From NCBI GenBank assembly GCA_941918925.1, contig OW799237.1, forward strand, positions 112,448,515 through 112,512,514: 64,000 nt of DNA, read 5' to 3'. Origin of the DNA: Phyto melanocephala. Taxonomy: Eukaryota > Arthropoda > Insecta > Diptera > Rhinophoridae. This document shows positions 1 to 12,412 of the stretch, one piece after another; within the stretch, counting starts at the first letter, position 1, and every line of letters starts with the position of its first letter. The translations under genes and the position numbers were made by a program. The notes beneath the pieces are model-generated. The model searched no databases. It worked only from the letters and a program-made list of their open reading frames with translations, and had not been told where the DNA came from.

Positions 1-2606
1 TACTGTGTTCACGCTACAGAGTAGCCAGTGTAAAAAAAATTATGTTCATCTTATCCGGTGATCACGTAAGGCAGTGTTTTTGTTACCGCGAGTCTACTGT
101 ACTTAAACTTTTTTAAATTAAAATTTTTATCAATAAAATTTTCTAAACAAATTAATAAAATTGATGATAAACGAACTCGTATAGCAAAAATATAAAGCAG
201 TATAAAATTACAAAATTAAAATAGAATTCTTTGTTACGCACTTATTCAGCTTTCAATTGCATACATACATACATATTTTTGTTTACTTTTTTTTTATTAT
301 TGTTTATAATGTACATACATAAATCATATTTAATTTTCATCACAAAAAAAAAATATACACACACATACGTATGTACATATCTGTGTATATATTTATAAAC
401 AAATTAAGGAAATTATGGCATAATGCCAACAATTACACGAATACTATAATAAAACGTCAACTAACCAACATCCATAGGCAGTGGATGTCTGGTGTCTTTT
501 TATATGATCTCCCTTCATCATGTCGATGATGATACGTATGAATATATGAGTTTATTGTTTTGTCTGTGTCAAGAAGAAGAAGAAGACTATCTCCATTTTT
601 TTTTTAGTTTATTTAGAAATCGAATGCATTATATCGTAAGTTTTTTAAATCAAACTTTTAAAATGTTGTATTTAAAATTTGTATTTATTAAAAATTTGCA
701 ATTAAAATTTCAATGGAGGCTAGTTTGAAAATAATTTTGAAAAATCATTTTAATATTTTTACCCTTTTTCTGAATTTTGTGATAAAATTGTAGCAAAAAC
801 TATAATAAAACTGAATACACATTTTAGTGATTTGTTTTAAATTTCTTTTATAACTAAGTTAATAGGAGGTTTTGTTGTAAACAATTTTTCCTTTAAACTG
901 TGATATAAGTAGTTTCTTTATTGAATTAATCAGTTGTTAATTGTTGTAACACTACTTGCAAATTCTCATAACTCTGTTAATAATATTGGTAAATAATATT
1001 GGTAAAATAAATAAGTTTTAATAAATAGTAAGAAAAAAAAAGAACAAAAATAATAAGAAAACTGAAATTTTTAAGTTTTTTATAATGGGTGTGCAAAATT
1101 TGAGCTATCAGTTTAATTTTAATAAAAAGAGTTTTTTCAGATATAAAAAATATTTCTATGTCAGTTCATTACAAATAGATTCTGGTTAAAAATCAAAATT
1201 ACGTCGGCAAATAAAATTCCATTGTTATCTTGATGTTTTCCAAGTGGCATCATCAACATGTTCTTCATGTCTTAATCATAAATTTTCCGACACAAAAAGC
1301 TTTGAATTATCTCGCTCCCTGCAAAAAAATACTGATAGTCATTCTTTCTGTACTGCGTTTAAATCACTTCTAAAGTAGCTAATATAACATTTTTTTATTT
1401 TAAAGAAGTCATTTTTAAGCACTTCTCAACAGTCATTTTAAATCACTACTATTTTGAAAAAATTAGTCCATTATTTTTTAAAATAAAAAAGTTAATTCAC
1501 AAATGGACGAAAACATGTTGTCTTTCACTTTCATTGTCAGTTAAATATTTATTTAATTAAGAAAATTCTAGGCACAAGAAACTATGTAAAATAAATGCTC
1601 ATATTTGGCTTAATATCTCTTCGAAAGTTAGCATTTTCATTACTTCCTAGAAGTGAAATTTTTTCACACTTAAAATGCAAAAAATAATAGCATTAAATTA
1701 TATAAAAAATAGCATCAGATTATCGAATTTTAATGGGATTTTTTACTGGGATTATATTGAATATAAAACTGTCAAAAAAGAATTGCATTTTTTCCAATGA
1801 CATGCTAATGTAAAATTCATTAGTTTTTCCTTAGAATTAGAAGTACTTCGGGTTAGTCAGATGTAGTATTTTTACTACTTCTTTTTCCTCACTTTTTTTC
1901 ACTGGTCTGTAACGATTTCCATTGACCAATGATGAATCAAATTTGGATATCCTTTATAAGAATTAACACTATTTACTTGACAACTTTTTCCCATTTCGGT
2001 TACTATAATATAATAAAGTTAAAGTTTAAATACTTTTTTAAATGTGAAAAGAAAAACTTTAATGAAGTAGAGCTTCATAATAATAAACAGTTTTCGATAA
2101 AAAAAAATTGTTCATGTGAATATAAATTAATTTTTGACTTACCGAAAAGTTTTTTTTTTTAATTCTCTCTAATGAGTCAATTTTCAAGCAAGCAAGCAAG
2201 CATTATATAGTTGATGAACGGTATTTAAAATTCGATACAACCGAATAAGGCATTTCTTCATGTTTCTTTTTATTTTGTACTAATATTCTACATAATTTTT
2301 AAACGTAAATATTTTTCTTTGTCCTATTTGTTATTGTATTTTTATTTTCTTTGTTATCTTGTTGTTATTTAATCGATTACAGCATTTTATTGCTGTAGGT
2401 TAGGCACACAATTATTATGAATGCTATTAATAATTTGTATTTGTATTCTTTTGGCTACGTCATTTTTTTTTACAATTTAAATAAAATGATAAAAATTCTA
2501 TGTGCTTTCAAATATGTTTAGGAAATATGTAGCCTTCATTCGTTAAGCAGAATATACACTATTTGAGTTAAACTACAAATACGCGCGTCTCCACTTTATA
2601 AGAAAA
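1..2606. other. Intron-like or intergenic DNA
   Basis: AT-rich sequence with no convincing coding exon. The first 65 bases carry one frame open up to a possible splice donor (CACGTAAGG around 62-70) whose phase would fit the exon at 5788, but the stretch is too short to call. A short AAGC tandem lies near 2188. Nothing else was recognised. Confidence 0.4.
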
Positions 2607-4493
2607 CAAGTAAGAGCACTATATTCGGCTGTGCCGAATCTTTTATACCCACCACCAATTTTGTGTACATTTAAAGCACAATATTTATTATTTTGTTAAT
2701 CGCTATAGAATAATCTCTTTATAATAAAATATGTATCACTTTCTTTGTAGAGGGTGGTTAAATTTTAAGGGCCCATGCTTAAGGTGAACCACATCTAAAC
2801 TTCAACTTTTTTCTTGTATTTCATTTGACATTTCTCAATCTCAGACTAACTCAATTTGAACCGTGGAAGATACGCAATAGAGGAACGCTTTTAAATATTT
2901 AAGATTTTTATAAAAATGGGCGTTCAAATCAAAATGCATTTTGTGCACTTCGTGATTCTTTTGGTCAACATAATCGTTCGAATTCGTCCACAGTCGTGAG
3001 AATTGTAAAAAAATATTTAAATGTCTGCAAAGCAGGTCTGTATGAAATGTGAAAACATCTGTGAATGCCATCTTAGTTCGTTGAATGGGAAACATTGCTG
3101 TTTTTCACGATAACGTGACAAAAGAGCAAGCAACCTCGACTCATCATCGTGCCCAACAATCGAGCATCAACAGTGTCATTGAAAATGAAATGTGCCGCCT
3201 AGGTTGGGGGGCCATTTGGCCGATATTTTGTTCCATACATAATTGAAGCATACAAATATTATCATTATAAAAATAAATGATAATAATTTCATAATAATTT
3301 TATTCAAAATCAACATAGTCCCTTAAAATTAAACCACCCATTATAACTTCGGTATGCTAGTAAAATGTTTTCGTAAATTTAGTCTTTCAATGAAAGTGGC
3401 CGTTAAAATACGCGTGTCAATAAAGTTTTTGCTAATAAACATAACTTAGATACTTCAATATAGTCCTTTAGTATTCCAAAATCTTTATTCACAGAGAATT
3501 TACATGTATTTAAGAGGAAGAAAGTGAATTTAAGGTTAAATTTTAAGGGCCACAGGGTGATTTAAAATATACATTCTCAGCATTTTTCTAAAACGGGAAA
3601 TTTATTAGTAAGATTTTGATTTTTAAACTTCTATAACATTTTGCTTTTAAAAGATTTTCAAACGAAATAAGTTTTGTATAATTTTTAAATTTGTTAGTCA
3701 TTAGTACATGAAAATAAATTGTTTATAATGTTTAGAGATAATTTTTTTTACTTAGGTCAAAATTTTCCTAATTTCCCATTTTTAATAGAGCATAACTTCA
3801 GGAGAACATAAGCATAAGTTGTTAGCATGCCATCTAGTAGTTGCTAGTAGAGTCATCTATCTTATCATCTTTATCTTATTTTTAGCTACAGTACAATAAA
3901 TGGCACAGTGTAAGATGAATAAATGCTAATATTTATATATGACTAATATATTTTTATAAAAATTTAAGGAAAAAAGTGTGCGTTTGTTTTTAAATATACC
4001 GAAAAATACACTGTGCGGTATAAATTTTCGTACATTTTGATCGATAACTCCTCTCCTAATGCATAGATTTAGACAATTTTCGGGGAAAAATATTGCCTTT
4101 ACCCAGGAAATATATATTCGAAGTTTCATGAGTCTACGTTAAGGCGTTTGGACACAATTCCATTTTATTCGATGTTCGAAGGACACGGTTTTTTCGACCT
4201 ACTCTTGCTTTTCGAGCTATAACTCTCTTCCTAATATTCCGATTTAGCCCATTTTCAATACCAAACAAACCTTGTCTATAAGAAAGATTCTGGCAAAATT
4301 TGAGCCCCGTAGCTTTTTCGGTGCGACCTCTATCGTGCTTTCAACAGACGGACATAGCTAGATCGTCATAAAATCAAACCCCGATTCAGAATATATATAC
4401 TTTATGGGGTCTAAAATGGATATTTCGATGTGTTACAAACGGAATGACAAAATGAATATACCCCCACCATTTTTTTGGTGGCGGGTATAAAAA
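2607..4493 (+). mobile_element. mini-me/INE-1-like repeat, wide variant
   Basis: It opens with CAAGTAAGAGCAC and then a small hairpin, ATTCGGC...GCCGAAT. Complementary inner ends follow: TTTATACCCACCACCA near 2640 and TGGTGGCGGGTATAAA near 4478. Near the right end are a GACGGACA tract and a conserved TATATATACTTTATGGGG block, both typical of dipteran mini-me/INE-1-like repeats. The same architecture recurs from 42356 to 45194. It is not autonomous, and a mariner relic is inserted at 2752-3339. Confidence 0.65.
2752..3339 (+). mobile_element. Degenerate mariner-like element
   Basis: Near-perfect terminal inverted repeats, GGGTGGTTAAATTTTAAGGG on the left and its complement ending at 3339, bound 588 bp. 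Inside, about 2880-3060, broken plus-strand reading matches the N-terminal helix-turn-helix part of mariner transposases (DFYKNGRSNQ, then CALRDSFGQHNR). Stops and frame breaks follow and the catalytic domain is absent. A single end-like copy of the repeat recurs near 3533. Confidence 0.6.
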
Positions 4494-4702
4494 GTGTGAA
4501 GTATGTACACCTTTCAATATACATACAGTATTTTTGCAAGGCAATTTGGTTTTTCTTATTTTTGTTTCACAACGTTGTTCTCACATTTTTACAGTTTTTA
4601 CAGTTGTATTGCTTTTGTCATGAGGAGTTTTTTCTAAAAGTCATTCACATTAAGTACCTTGTTTTAGTATTTACCTACTAAATCTCAGTTAGTATCACCC
4701 TA

Positions 4703-4738
4703 ATGTACCACTTTTATCTGAAAATAAAAGTGGTACAT
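4703..4738. repeat. Short perfect hairpin
   Basis: TGTACCACTTTTAT is followed closely by its complement ATAAAAGTGGTACA, a 14-bp stem with a small loop. No element around it was identified. Confidence 0.45.
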
Positions 4739-4824
4739 ATTGCAACATTTTTTTAACTTTTGCAGTAAAAGTACGATAACTACAATAACTGTTAAAGTTT
4801 GTGTATCTTTTTTATTATTGAACG

Positions 4825-4949
4825 TAGGGGTCTCCTTATTTTTTTTTCAGGTCAATTGCCTTTGGAGCAAGGCATTCGTATCTTGATCGATACTTTAAGA
4901 ACCGCTTTTATATACCAAAGATATGAAAAATTTAAAAAGGCGACCCCTA
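4825..4949. repeat. Short MITE-like inverted repeat
   Basis: The ends TAGGGGTCTCCTTATTTTTT and GGCGACCCCTA are inverted complements over roughly 24 bp with one or two mismatches. They bound about 125 bp. The open frame inside is a by-product of this palindrome and is not treated as an exon. Confidence 0.5.
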
Positions 4950-5073
4950 TATTCGACAAAAAAAATCGAAATCGTATTGAAAAAATACATAACCTTTATT
5001 TATAACGACAACACTACTGACGATTTTTTTCTGACTAATAACAATTCTGTATAACAATTAATTTATAAAACAA

Positions 5074-5518
5074 CTAGCCGCCCGGTACGTGCTTCGCTAC
5101 GTATCAAGTGAAATAATAAAAAAGCTACATGCATAAGGTGCGAAAATACATTATTACCGATTGTACCCGTTTTTAGCCCTTTTCCCCCTAAATTCCAAAA
5201 TGCTGTTCAAAAAAGTACCAAAATTCAATTTTTACCCGTTTTATCCAAAAAGTACCAGTACATTTATCCAATTATTTTTAACAGGCTCTTTGGTCCTTTC
5301 TGAATTTTTGTGATATCTTTATTAAGCCCGGAGATACTGAGTTGCCGATTTTATTCTCTTTTACCCGTAAACCGCTCGACGGATTTTGTGCCAACTTCAC
5401 ATAAACCATCTACTAAATAGTCTGAACAAAGCCTAAACATTTGGATCGAATAGGTGAGCCCGTTCTTGAGTTATAAAATTACAAAGAAAAGTGGCATTGA
5501 TTTTTATATAATAGAAGA
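5074..5518 (-). mobile_element. Non-autonomous Helitron-like element
   Basis: Read on the minus strand it begins TCTTCTATTATATAAAAATC and ends in CTAG just after a GC-rich short hairpin region (ACGTAGCGAAGCACGTACC). The flanks are A on the 5' side and T on the 3' side, as expected for Helitron insertion between A and T, with no target duplication. A related fragment lies at 53075-53247. No Rep/helicase coding is present. Confidence 0.7.
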
Positions 5519-5787
5519 TATTTTCTGTTTTATTTTTACCACTGTTGGAATCAATTGAAACGTAAATTTTATTTTTTTTAAACTTGTTTTTTCTTTTTGG
5601 TATGGGAACAAAAAAATTTATAAATCTTAATTGATTTTGTAATAACTATTATTATGAATGAATGTTTCTTTATTGTTTTCATATTTTTAATGTTTAAACA
5701 TAATGAATTTAGGTTTTTCTGCCTTGTTGCTTTTTATATTACCATGATTAAAATAAAAAAATTAAATTAAAATTTTTTTTATTTCAG

Positions 5788-6006
5788 CCCATGGCACCTT
5801 TACCAGCTTCTACGCCAAGACTTCAATTCTTAAAATCGAAAAATAATCAACAAAATATAGCAAATAATTGCAAAAACGGCGGAAATACCTACAAATACAA
5901 AGGATCGGATAAGAAATCGAATAGAATGCGGTCCAGATTGGAATCAGAATCTTCATCGGATGTAGACAATCATAAAAATGCCATGATGTTTGAAATGGAC
6001 ATGTAA
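5788..6006 (+). CDS. Terminal coding exon of an unrecognised gene
   Basis: A strong acceptor (a T-rich tract then ATTTCAG, AG at 5786-5787) opens a frame running to TAA at 6004-6006. The 72 residues start PMAPLPASTPRLQF, are rich in Asn, Lys and Ser, contain an acidic serine run (SRLESESSSD), and end in MFEMDM. This looks like a disordered C-terminal tail. The splice acceptor, low complexity and stop suggest the last exon of a plus-strand gene whose other exons lie left of the window or were not found. An internal ATG at 5791 is unlikely to be the real start. The gene was not recognised and no function is proposed. It converges on Rev3. Confidence 0.6.
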   Translation, partial: PMAPLPASTPRLQFLKSKNNQQNIANNCKNGGNTYKYKGSDKKSNRMRSRLESESSSDVDNHKNAMMFEMDM

Positions 6007-9000
6007 AAACATTCACTCATACAAGCCACAACAAATATTAGAAATCTTCAAACATGCCCCACCGGCATAATTTATTACGATAACTACTACCTACATGTTA
6101 CATTAAAAAAACACACTAAGAACAAAACATTTAATTGTTTTACATCAATAGTTTATATATATATTTAATGTAACTTTTAATTGTTTTAGTAGTAGGTTAG
6201 TGTATAGTAGTTTTTTGGAAATATTGAAAATTTTTTAAAAATTATTAAAAGAAACCAAATTTCAAATAATTAAATATTGCCTTAAAAACAATACTAGTAG
6301 AAGCATGCCTGCTTGTTATTATCATTTTTTTAATTAAATTGTAAATTGGCTTAAAGCTAAATAATATTTATTATAAAGATTATATTTATTTCTTGTTAAA
6401 ATTTGTGATTTCGCAACAAAAAAAAAAAAAAAACACCCAGTAAGACATATTGTTTTGTTAATACTTTGGGAAAAAAATTAAATTAAAAATTGTTGTTTTT
6501 TGTTTATAATAATTTTTCTTTTATTATTATTTATTTTATGTAAATGTGAAGATTTCCTTATTAAATAATTGAATTGAAAAATCTACCTTGCATGCAAATC
6601 AAACATTAAGATATTGTGTTTACTTTTAGCACCAGTGTATAATTAAATTTCAACAATTTTTGTGCTAAAATTGAGCCCCCAAATTTATAAATTTATAAAA
6701 AATAAAAAAATTTGTACGGTTTTTGTTTATAAACCTTAAAATAAATTTAAAATTTAACAACAATATGGGGGCTTCAATATTTAAACTTTCTTTTTTAACC
6801 ACCTTAAACATAAAAATTAAGGCACACACACACACACATTGAAGTTTTTATATCTTATATTACTGCGCATGTTATTTCTAGGACAAGATTACTTTTTTCA
6901 TAATAATAATAATAACAATAATTTAAAACACATACATACATATAAACATGTAATATTATTTCCTTTAATTAAATGTTAAATAAATACAACAAAAAACATT
7001 TTAAAAAGCTTGTTTATTTTTATCAAAAAATGACAAATGACAATTAAAAAAAAAACTTAAATTCTTTAGTGACATACAAAATATTTTATTTGGAAGGGAC
7101 ATTATTAACGCAAAATAATATTTTTCACCTGTTGCAGGAGGTACTGTCTTGTTGAAAACACAAATCCTCTTGATTATTTTCATCAGCAGCAGAAAAGAAA
7201 ACTTCATTCACCATTGTTATGTGATGTTTTCCATTGATAGAATTTCTTTAAAAACGTATGGAACAATTACGAGCGTTTTACCACAATGAACTACACACCA
7301 CGCTGTGACTATGGTTAATGAAGGGTTTCGCATAGATTTACATGCATGTTCTGACAATCGCATTTCGCATAATATTGGCGATGCGATTTCAAATCGCATA
7401 GTAGGTGTTCTGAAGTTCACAATCGCAAGAAGATTTGCGGTTTCAAATCGCAAGAGAAAGATGTGGTGAACTGATGTATTTTGCCAAAACTAAGTTTTAA
7501 ACAGTCAATAAAATTATGCAAATATATAATGAATGGGGGTTTTGTTTTATTTTTCACATTTTTTTTTATTTTTTGCAAACAGTTTTTATTAAAAACTCAA
7601 TTTTAAAAGTCTATTAATTACGCACATCATATTTTTTCAATTGTTTACTTATAAGTTAGCGTTATTCGCCTTTTTTTGTAATCGGAAACTCGTTAATGTA
7701 TGCATAAACATTTAATTAATATATTAATAATCAGAGAGGCTTTTTTAGAATTACAGAAATGCTTTTGGATCAGTATATATAACAAAACAAAAATAACAAA
7801 ACGCAAAGAAAACGCGTGAACTACAGAACATGCAGACATAAATTTGGCGATTTACAAATCGCATGTGATTTGACAATCGCGTGAGAGTCAGAACATGGGC
7901 GTTAAATCCCTTAAAATTTTGCCATACATATTTGGTTTACATAACCGTTTAGCTTAAAATTTGCTTGTTCATCAATGTATTCACATTAGTTTGCTCTAAT
8001 ATAATTTCGAAGCATTATTGAAGCGTGTATTTTCCATGATTAAATTGCATACTATACTGAACTAAATAATGAAAGCAATGTCAAAAAATACTAAACGGTG
8101 TTGTTTTTATAATTATTCAAATTCATCCCTATAGAAAGCCCCTATACAACAACACCTCACTACCTTTCGACTTAATTTATTTATATACATATGTATGTCA
8201 AAAATACTTGTTAATTCTTAAAAATTTGTTAAGTAACTACCCACCCTGTGATCGGTTCTTAACATATAGCAATTGTTTTGTAAAGAATCTTAAGAAGCTA
8301 AAACAGCGTATTTCAACATAGGTAGTTCGCAATTAATAAAAATGTTAGAATGTAACCACCCAAGGACATTTAGGTTGTACACAAGTAATTATAAATTTTA
8401 GTAAACTGAAAAATAATTAAAAAAATTATTTTCAAATGTGTTCAGAAATAGCAACGTATGTGGTTTTGTGTTTTTTAAAAACAGAAATAATTTGCCATTA
8501 AGCAAACATAGGTCAACATAATGCGTTATTGCTGAATGCATTTTAAATAAATATAGAAGTTACGTTGTTATTTCAATTAAAAAAAAATTGGAATGGTTCC
8601 ATCTTATTTTATAAATTTCCAACCAAGTAAAAAGCGCTTAAAGTTAAGGAATATGTCAGTTATAACTCAAAATCAACACACGCGTTTGCCCATGAAAACC
8701 ACAGAATTTACCTGCATATATTAAAAAAAAATACAAAATATTTAAATTTTGAAGTTTCTGATATCAAAACTAAATTTGAAAAAAAAATTTGCATTCGTGA
8801 AATAAATTTCGACTTTTCTGTTGTTGGTAAATATTCCCTCCATTTAAAATTTCTTGAAAATTGTCTTGCCAAGGAGCTGTTTGTTTTTAATAGTTGTTAG
8901 GATTCCACCTTTCTTGTCTTTAACTGGTTGGTTGTGTTTTCGTCTTTCTACTTGAAAGTTTAATTTTATATCGAAAACTCTCTTAAAGTTTCCGGAACGG

Positions 9001-9440
9001 CTAGCGTTCTCAACTTCTGTTGAAAAATTGACCATAAATGTTTTCTTGTTATTCGCTACGTATTACTAAACGTCTTTTTTCAACTAACTTACAGAAATCA
9101 GGGTTTTGGATATTTTTCATATTCTCGTTTGGATTCTCTGAGAGTCTCGTTAACAACGTCTTTTAACATCCCAGCATGTAAGCAAACTAAATCAACTCAT
9201 GAAACATCGGTTGCTTTTTACCAAATATGCATGAGTTCTATGCATTTATTAGAACGGAGTGCAGTTCATGAATATATTAATTTATACACATTATCTTCAA
9301 TGACACGCAAATTTTAAAATTATTCAGGTGTGTGATGCAAAATGATAATTTTTAAAACGATTTTAAAACAATCTTTTTGAAAAGGTGTGATAAATTCCGA
9401 TAGATTTTGAGAATAATTTTTAAGCCAATCTCAAAATAAT
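6007..9440. other. 3' UTR and intergenic DNA between convergent genes
   Basis: AT-rich sequence downstream of the exon ending at 6006. AATAAA-type signals occur, for instance near 6980 and 7507, so the 3' UTR may extend some distance. A short CA repeat lies at 6822-6838. Around 7340-7460 and 7840-7885, GCGATTT/AAATCGC half-sites recur many times. A possible coding remnant at 8844-9330 is listed separately. Confidence 0.4.
8844..9330 (-). pseudogene. Possible coding remnant, unrecognised
   Basis: On the minus strand a 63-codon open stretch (8844-9035) reads as a basic, Lys-rich peptide containing NFKRVFDIKLNF and GGILTTIKNK. Further upstream another stretch reads MLKDVVNETLRESKRE and is followed by a donor-like CTGTAAGT, and an acceptor-like CAACAG precedes the first stretch. 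It may be an old transposon gag or a short spliced gene. No family was recognised, and it could be chance. Confidence 0.18.
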
Positions 9441-9579
9441 CAGCCTTATTGTCAATGGCGTTGTCGTATTTTTTGGTACCGTGTAATATTTACGACAATG
9501 TAAAATGAATGAGACCTTGTCGTATTTCTGTCGTTTTCGACACAAAAACGACACGTCAACGTCAATGACAATAAGGCTG
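9441..9579. repeat. 139-bp MITE
   Basis: The terminal inverted repeats CAGCCTTATTGTCAATGGCG and CAGCCTTATTGTCATTGACG (right end read in reverse complement) bound 139 bp. AAT flanks both ends and may be a 3-bp target duplication. There is no coding capacity. Confidence 0.65.
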
Positions 9580-10387
9580 AATGACTTCTAAAAACATGCT
9601 GGAAGATAAAATATAAACAATGTAATAAAACTGTGGAACGAAATTTATTAAACACTATTGAAAAACTACATATTAAAAATAATTTTTAAAGTTAATCATA
9701 AAACGACTATAGCAAACACATCACACGTTTCTTTCATCGTTTTCAAATATTTAAAAATTAAATCACTTCATTATCAATTGAATATATTGTTGAGTTTCTT
9801 ACGTTCTATTTTAGTCAAGTTATTCCTCAGTGTAAAAATTATTCTGGTTGACACGCACAATGTAAGTAAAAATATAATCTAAACAAACATCATTAAGTCA
9901 TCGAACATGGTTTCCTTTCGTCTACTTTATTTGTCCTACTAATATAGTAAATGTAAATGTTTTTATTTTTTGATCTTGTTATTAAATCACGAAAAAACAG
10001 CTAACGGAATTGGATAAAATTTGCCACACAGATTATCTATTCAACCATGCATATTCGCGGACAGATGCAATGTAAACCTCTTTTTTTCTTTTTGTTTTTA
10101 AATTGTTTTTTTCTAAAAACACTTTTTTCATCTATAAACCCACTTCTGAAGTCGACGCGAAAAAAGTCTTTGGCAGACGTATTAAATATTTTCTTTGTAC
10201 AACAATATGTTTTTACTAACATTAAAGGCATCTTATAATACTTTTAGTTAAAATAAATAATTTAAATATATTTAGAACAAATTGCTCCATAAAAATAATA
10301 AACAACTACATACTTAGTTCAAGAACTCACAAATTAATTTTAAAAAAATATACAGCAAAAGATCTCAAATAAATTGTATTCATTTAA
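9580..10387. other. Rev3 3' flank
   Basis: AT-rich sequence downstream of the Rev3 stop. Minus-strand AATAAA candidates occur near 9962 and 9925. No other feature was seen. Confidence 0.4.
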
Positions 10388-12412
10388 TTAAAATCGTTCC
10401 GCTAATAAATTTCGAAAATACATAATCTGTTGCAAGTCACGGCGCTTAACCTCCAATACATACAATACAGGACAGTCCAGAGATCCACAATTCAAATTAC
10501 CCACACGACCACAACACGCCTGACATATATGTTGCGTTGTTAGGTATGAGCGTTCAATTTTAGAAATTTTACTTTGAAGTACAATTACTGAACGTGTTGA
10601 GCTTTGACTGCACTGGGTGCAAATTCCCTGTTTCGTTTGACGGCCACAGTCAACAATGCAATTTGTGGTGGAGAAAAACTGCGATATTGTGCTTTTCTTA
10701 GTTTTAGCACTGGGACAGGAAATTATTTCATTGGCTGTGGAGAGAGCGGGAGTTAGGAGAATTTTGCGTGGTAAATTGGTGAACCTTAGAGAAACGCAGT
10801 TAAAAAAAATGTTCATAAATATTCTAAGTCGAAAGAAAACATACCACTCATTGACATCAGCTCCAATCAATAAGAGACAACGATTTAAAGGTGGTATAAT
10901 TGCTTTTGTTATATAGTAAATCGAATTAATTTTAAGTCCCTCATCGGCCAACACTTCGTGAGGATGACGCACCAGCCGTATTAATGGCACTCCAGGTGGT
11001 CCATTAATTATTATAAAGGGCACACGTTCACCACGTCTGGGAATGCGTCGTGGATCATTTTGAATCCATTTTCTAAAATAGAAATTGTTTAAATTGAAAA
11101 TGAAAGAGAAACGTAAATCCTTATCTTCAAAAACGTTGCTTACCTTGTTAATTCTAAAGCGGGCACACAAGCCGTAGGTCGATAACCATTAAGACCTCTA
11201 AACTCTTTGGCAAATATTAAATCTTGCAAATTTGCTCGACCGGACAGTAGTTTTGTAAATTGTCGACAGACATAACGCTTCACTTGGCTGACATCGGCTG
11301 TTTCAAAAAGTATACGCAATACCTTTTCTAACATCTAACATAAATAAAATAATAAAGACGCCAAAGTTAACACAATACAATTGTATTAAATAATAAAATT
11401 TGAATTGAAGGAATATTCAGAAAAATCTTGTATATTATTTATAAAGTAAAATTGCCGAGTTTGACAATAATAGCACTTCGAACTCTTGTCACTAAAGACG
11501 TTTAAATAAACTAAAAGTTGACCTCTGTGGCTTGTCGTGTGAATTGACCTTTTACTTTGAGTTATATAAAGGATTTTTACTTCTACGAGTATAAAACTTA
11601 TTTGCAGAGAATTTTTCCCCGATACCAAAACTTTTATCCGTTTTATGAGTGTAAAGCTGATATTTACGGTAGTGAGCAATCTTGTGTTCCTGGTAAATTT
11701 TATTTTTTAAATCATATTTTTATGCACAGGGGAGGGCAGGTGTCCTTATCACTGGTGAATAACATTAAGAGGTCTTACAGTCTTTCTGATAATTTTTCTA
11801 AGCAGAAATACTGGCCATCTACACTGCGGTTCAATTTTATAGTCACACGACAATTTTAAGTATTTCTTATATTAACACAAAGATTAAAAAATATCTATTT
11901 CAAACCATCTGAAAGGACATTAAACATTAATAGCTGAAGCAACGAAAATATTTATTAATTCACTTGTTTTTCACCGTTATAAAAACTAATTTGATTTTAA
12001 GGTGGTGGTGCATTATAAAAAACTCCCTAACAAATCAATGATCAGACTGTAATAAAAGTTTGTAAAGTCTTTTGAGGACCTCCGCAATGCTTTTTGATCG
12101 AAAAGGAATTTTTTATTTTAACTTTTTATAAATAACCGATTTGTGTTAAATTTTGCACACACATATGGTTGCTGTGACCACATAATTGTTTAAAGTCAAT
12201 TTTTTTTTTTTTGTTATACCTTTAACCACCCTTTACTATTGAATATTTGATTTAAAATAAAATTTAATAAAGATGTTTAAAAGAAAATATGTGTTTACCT
12301 TAGCTACAACAGGACAACCATCTCGTCTAACAGTTTCAATACCTTTTGCTTCATAGATCGGTTCCTTTTGTTCAGGCGTCTCATACATATAACCAACATA
12401 ACGTTTTTTAGT
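10388..12412 (-). CDS. Rev3 (mus205): REV3 exons 14-17: thumb and C-terminal cysteine modules
   Basis: Exon 14 encodes [18 protein letters not shown]. Exon 15 starts [16 protein letters not shown]. Exons 16-17 contain [18 protein letters not shown] and [13 protein letters not shown] 60-nt intron (10785-10844) interrupts E-W-F. The C-terminus carries two cysteine modules. CysA reads CIVDC...CTQC, with three residues between the first pair where human has two. CysB reads CQAC...C...C and in the family holds a 4Fe-4S cluster and binds accessory subunits. The protein ends FRNLLAERF. Confidence 0.94.

Noticed and set aside
4799..5005. Open frame with a good acceptor (TTTTTTTTTCAG) that looked like an exon (QLPLEQGIRILIDTLRTAF)
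   Set aside because: It lies across a short inverted-repeat element (4825-4949) whose ends match each other, has no donor that connects in phase to the 5788 exon, and matches no family.
10656..10916. Plus-strand ORF of 86 codons
   Set aside because: It is the antisense of Rev3 exons 16-17, which carry clear polymerase motifs on the other strand.
11557..11859. 100-codon plus-strand ORF in Rev3 intron 14
   Set aside because: No domain, no splice support, and composition like surrounding AT-rich intron; likely chance.
12000..12240. Possible MITE (GGTGGTGGTGCA ... TTTAACCACC) in Rev3 intron 13
   Set aside because: The inverted ends match poorly and no duplication is visible.
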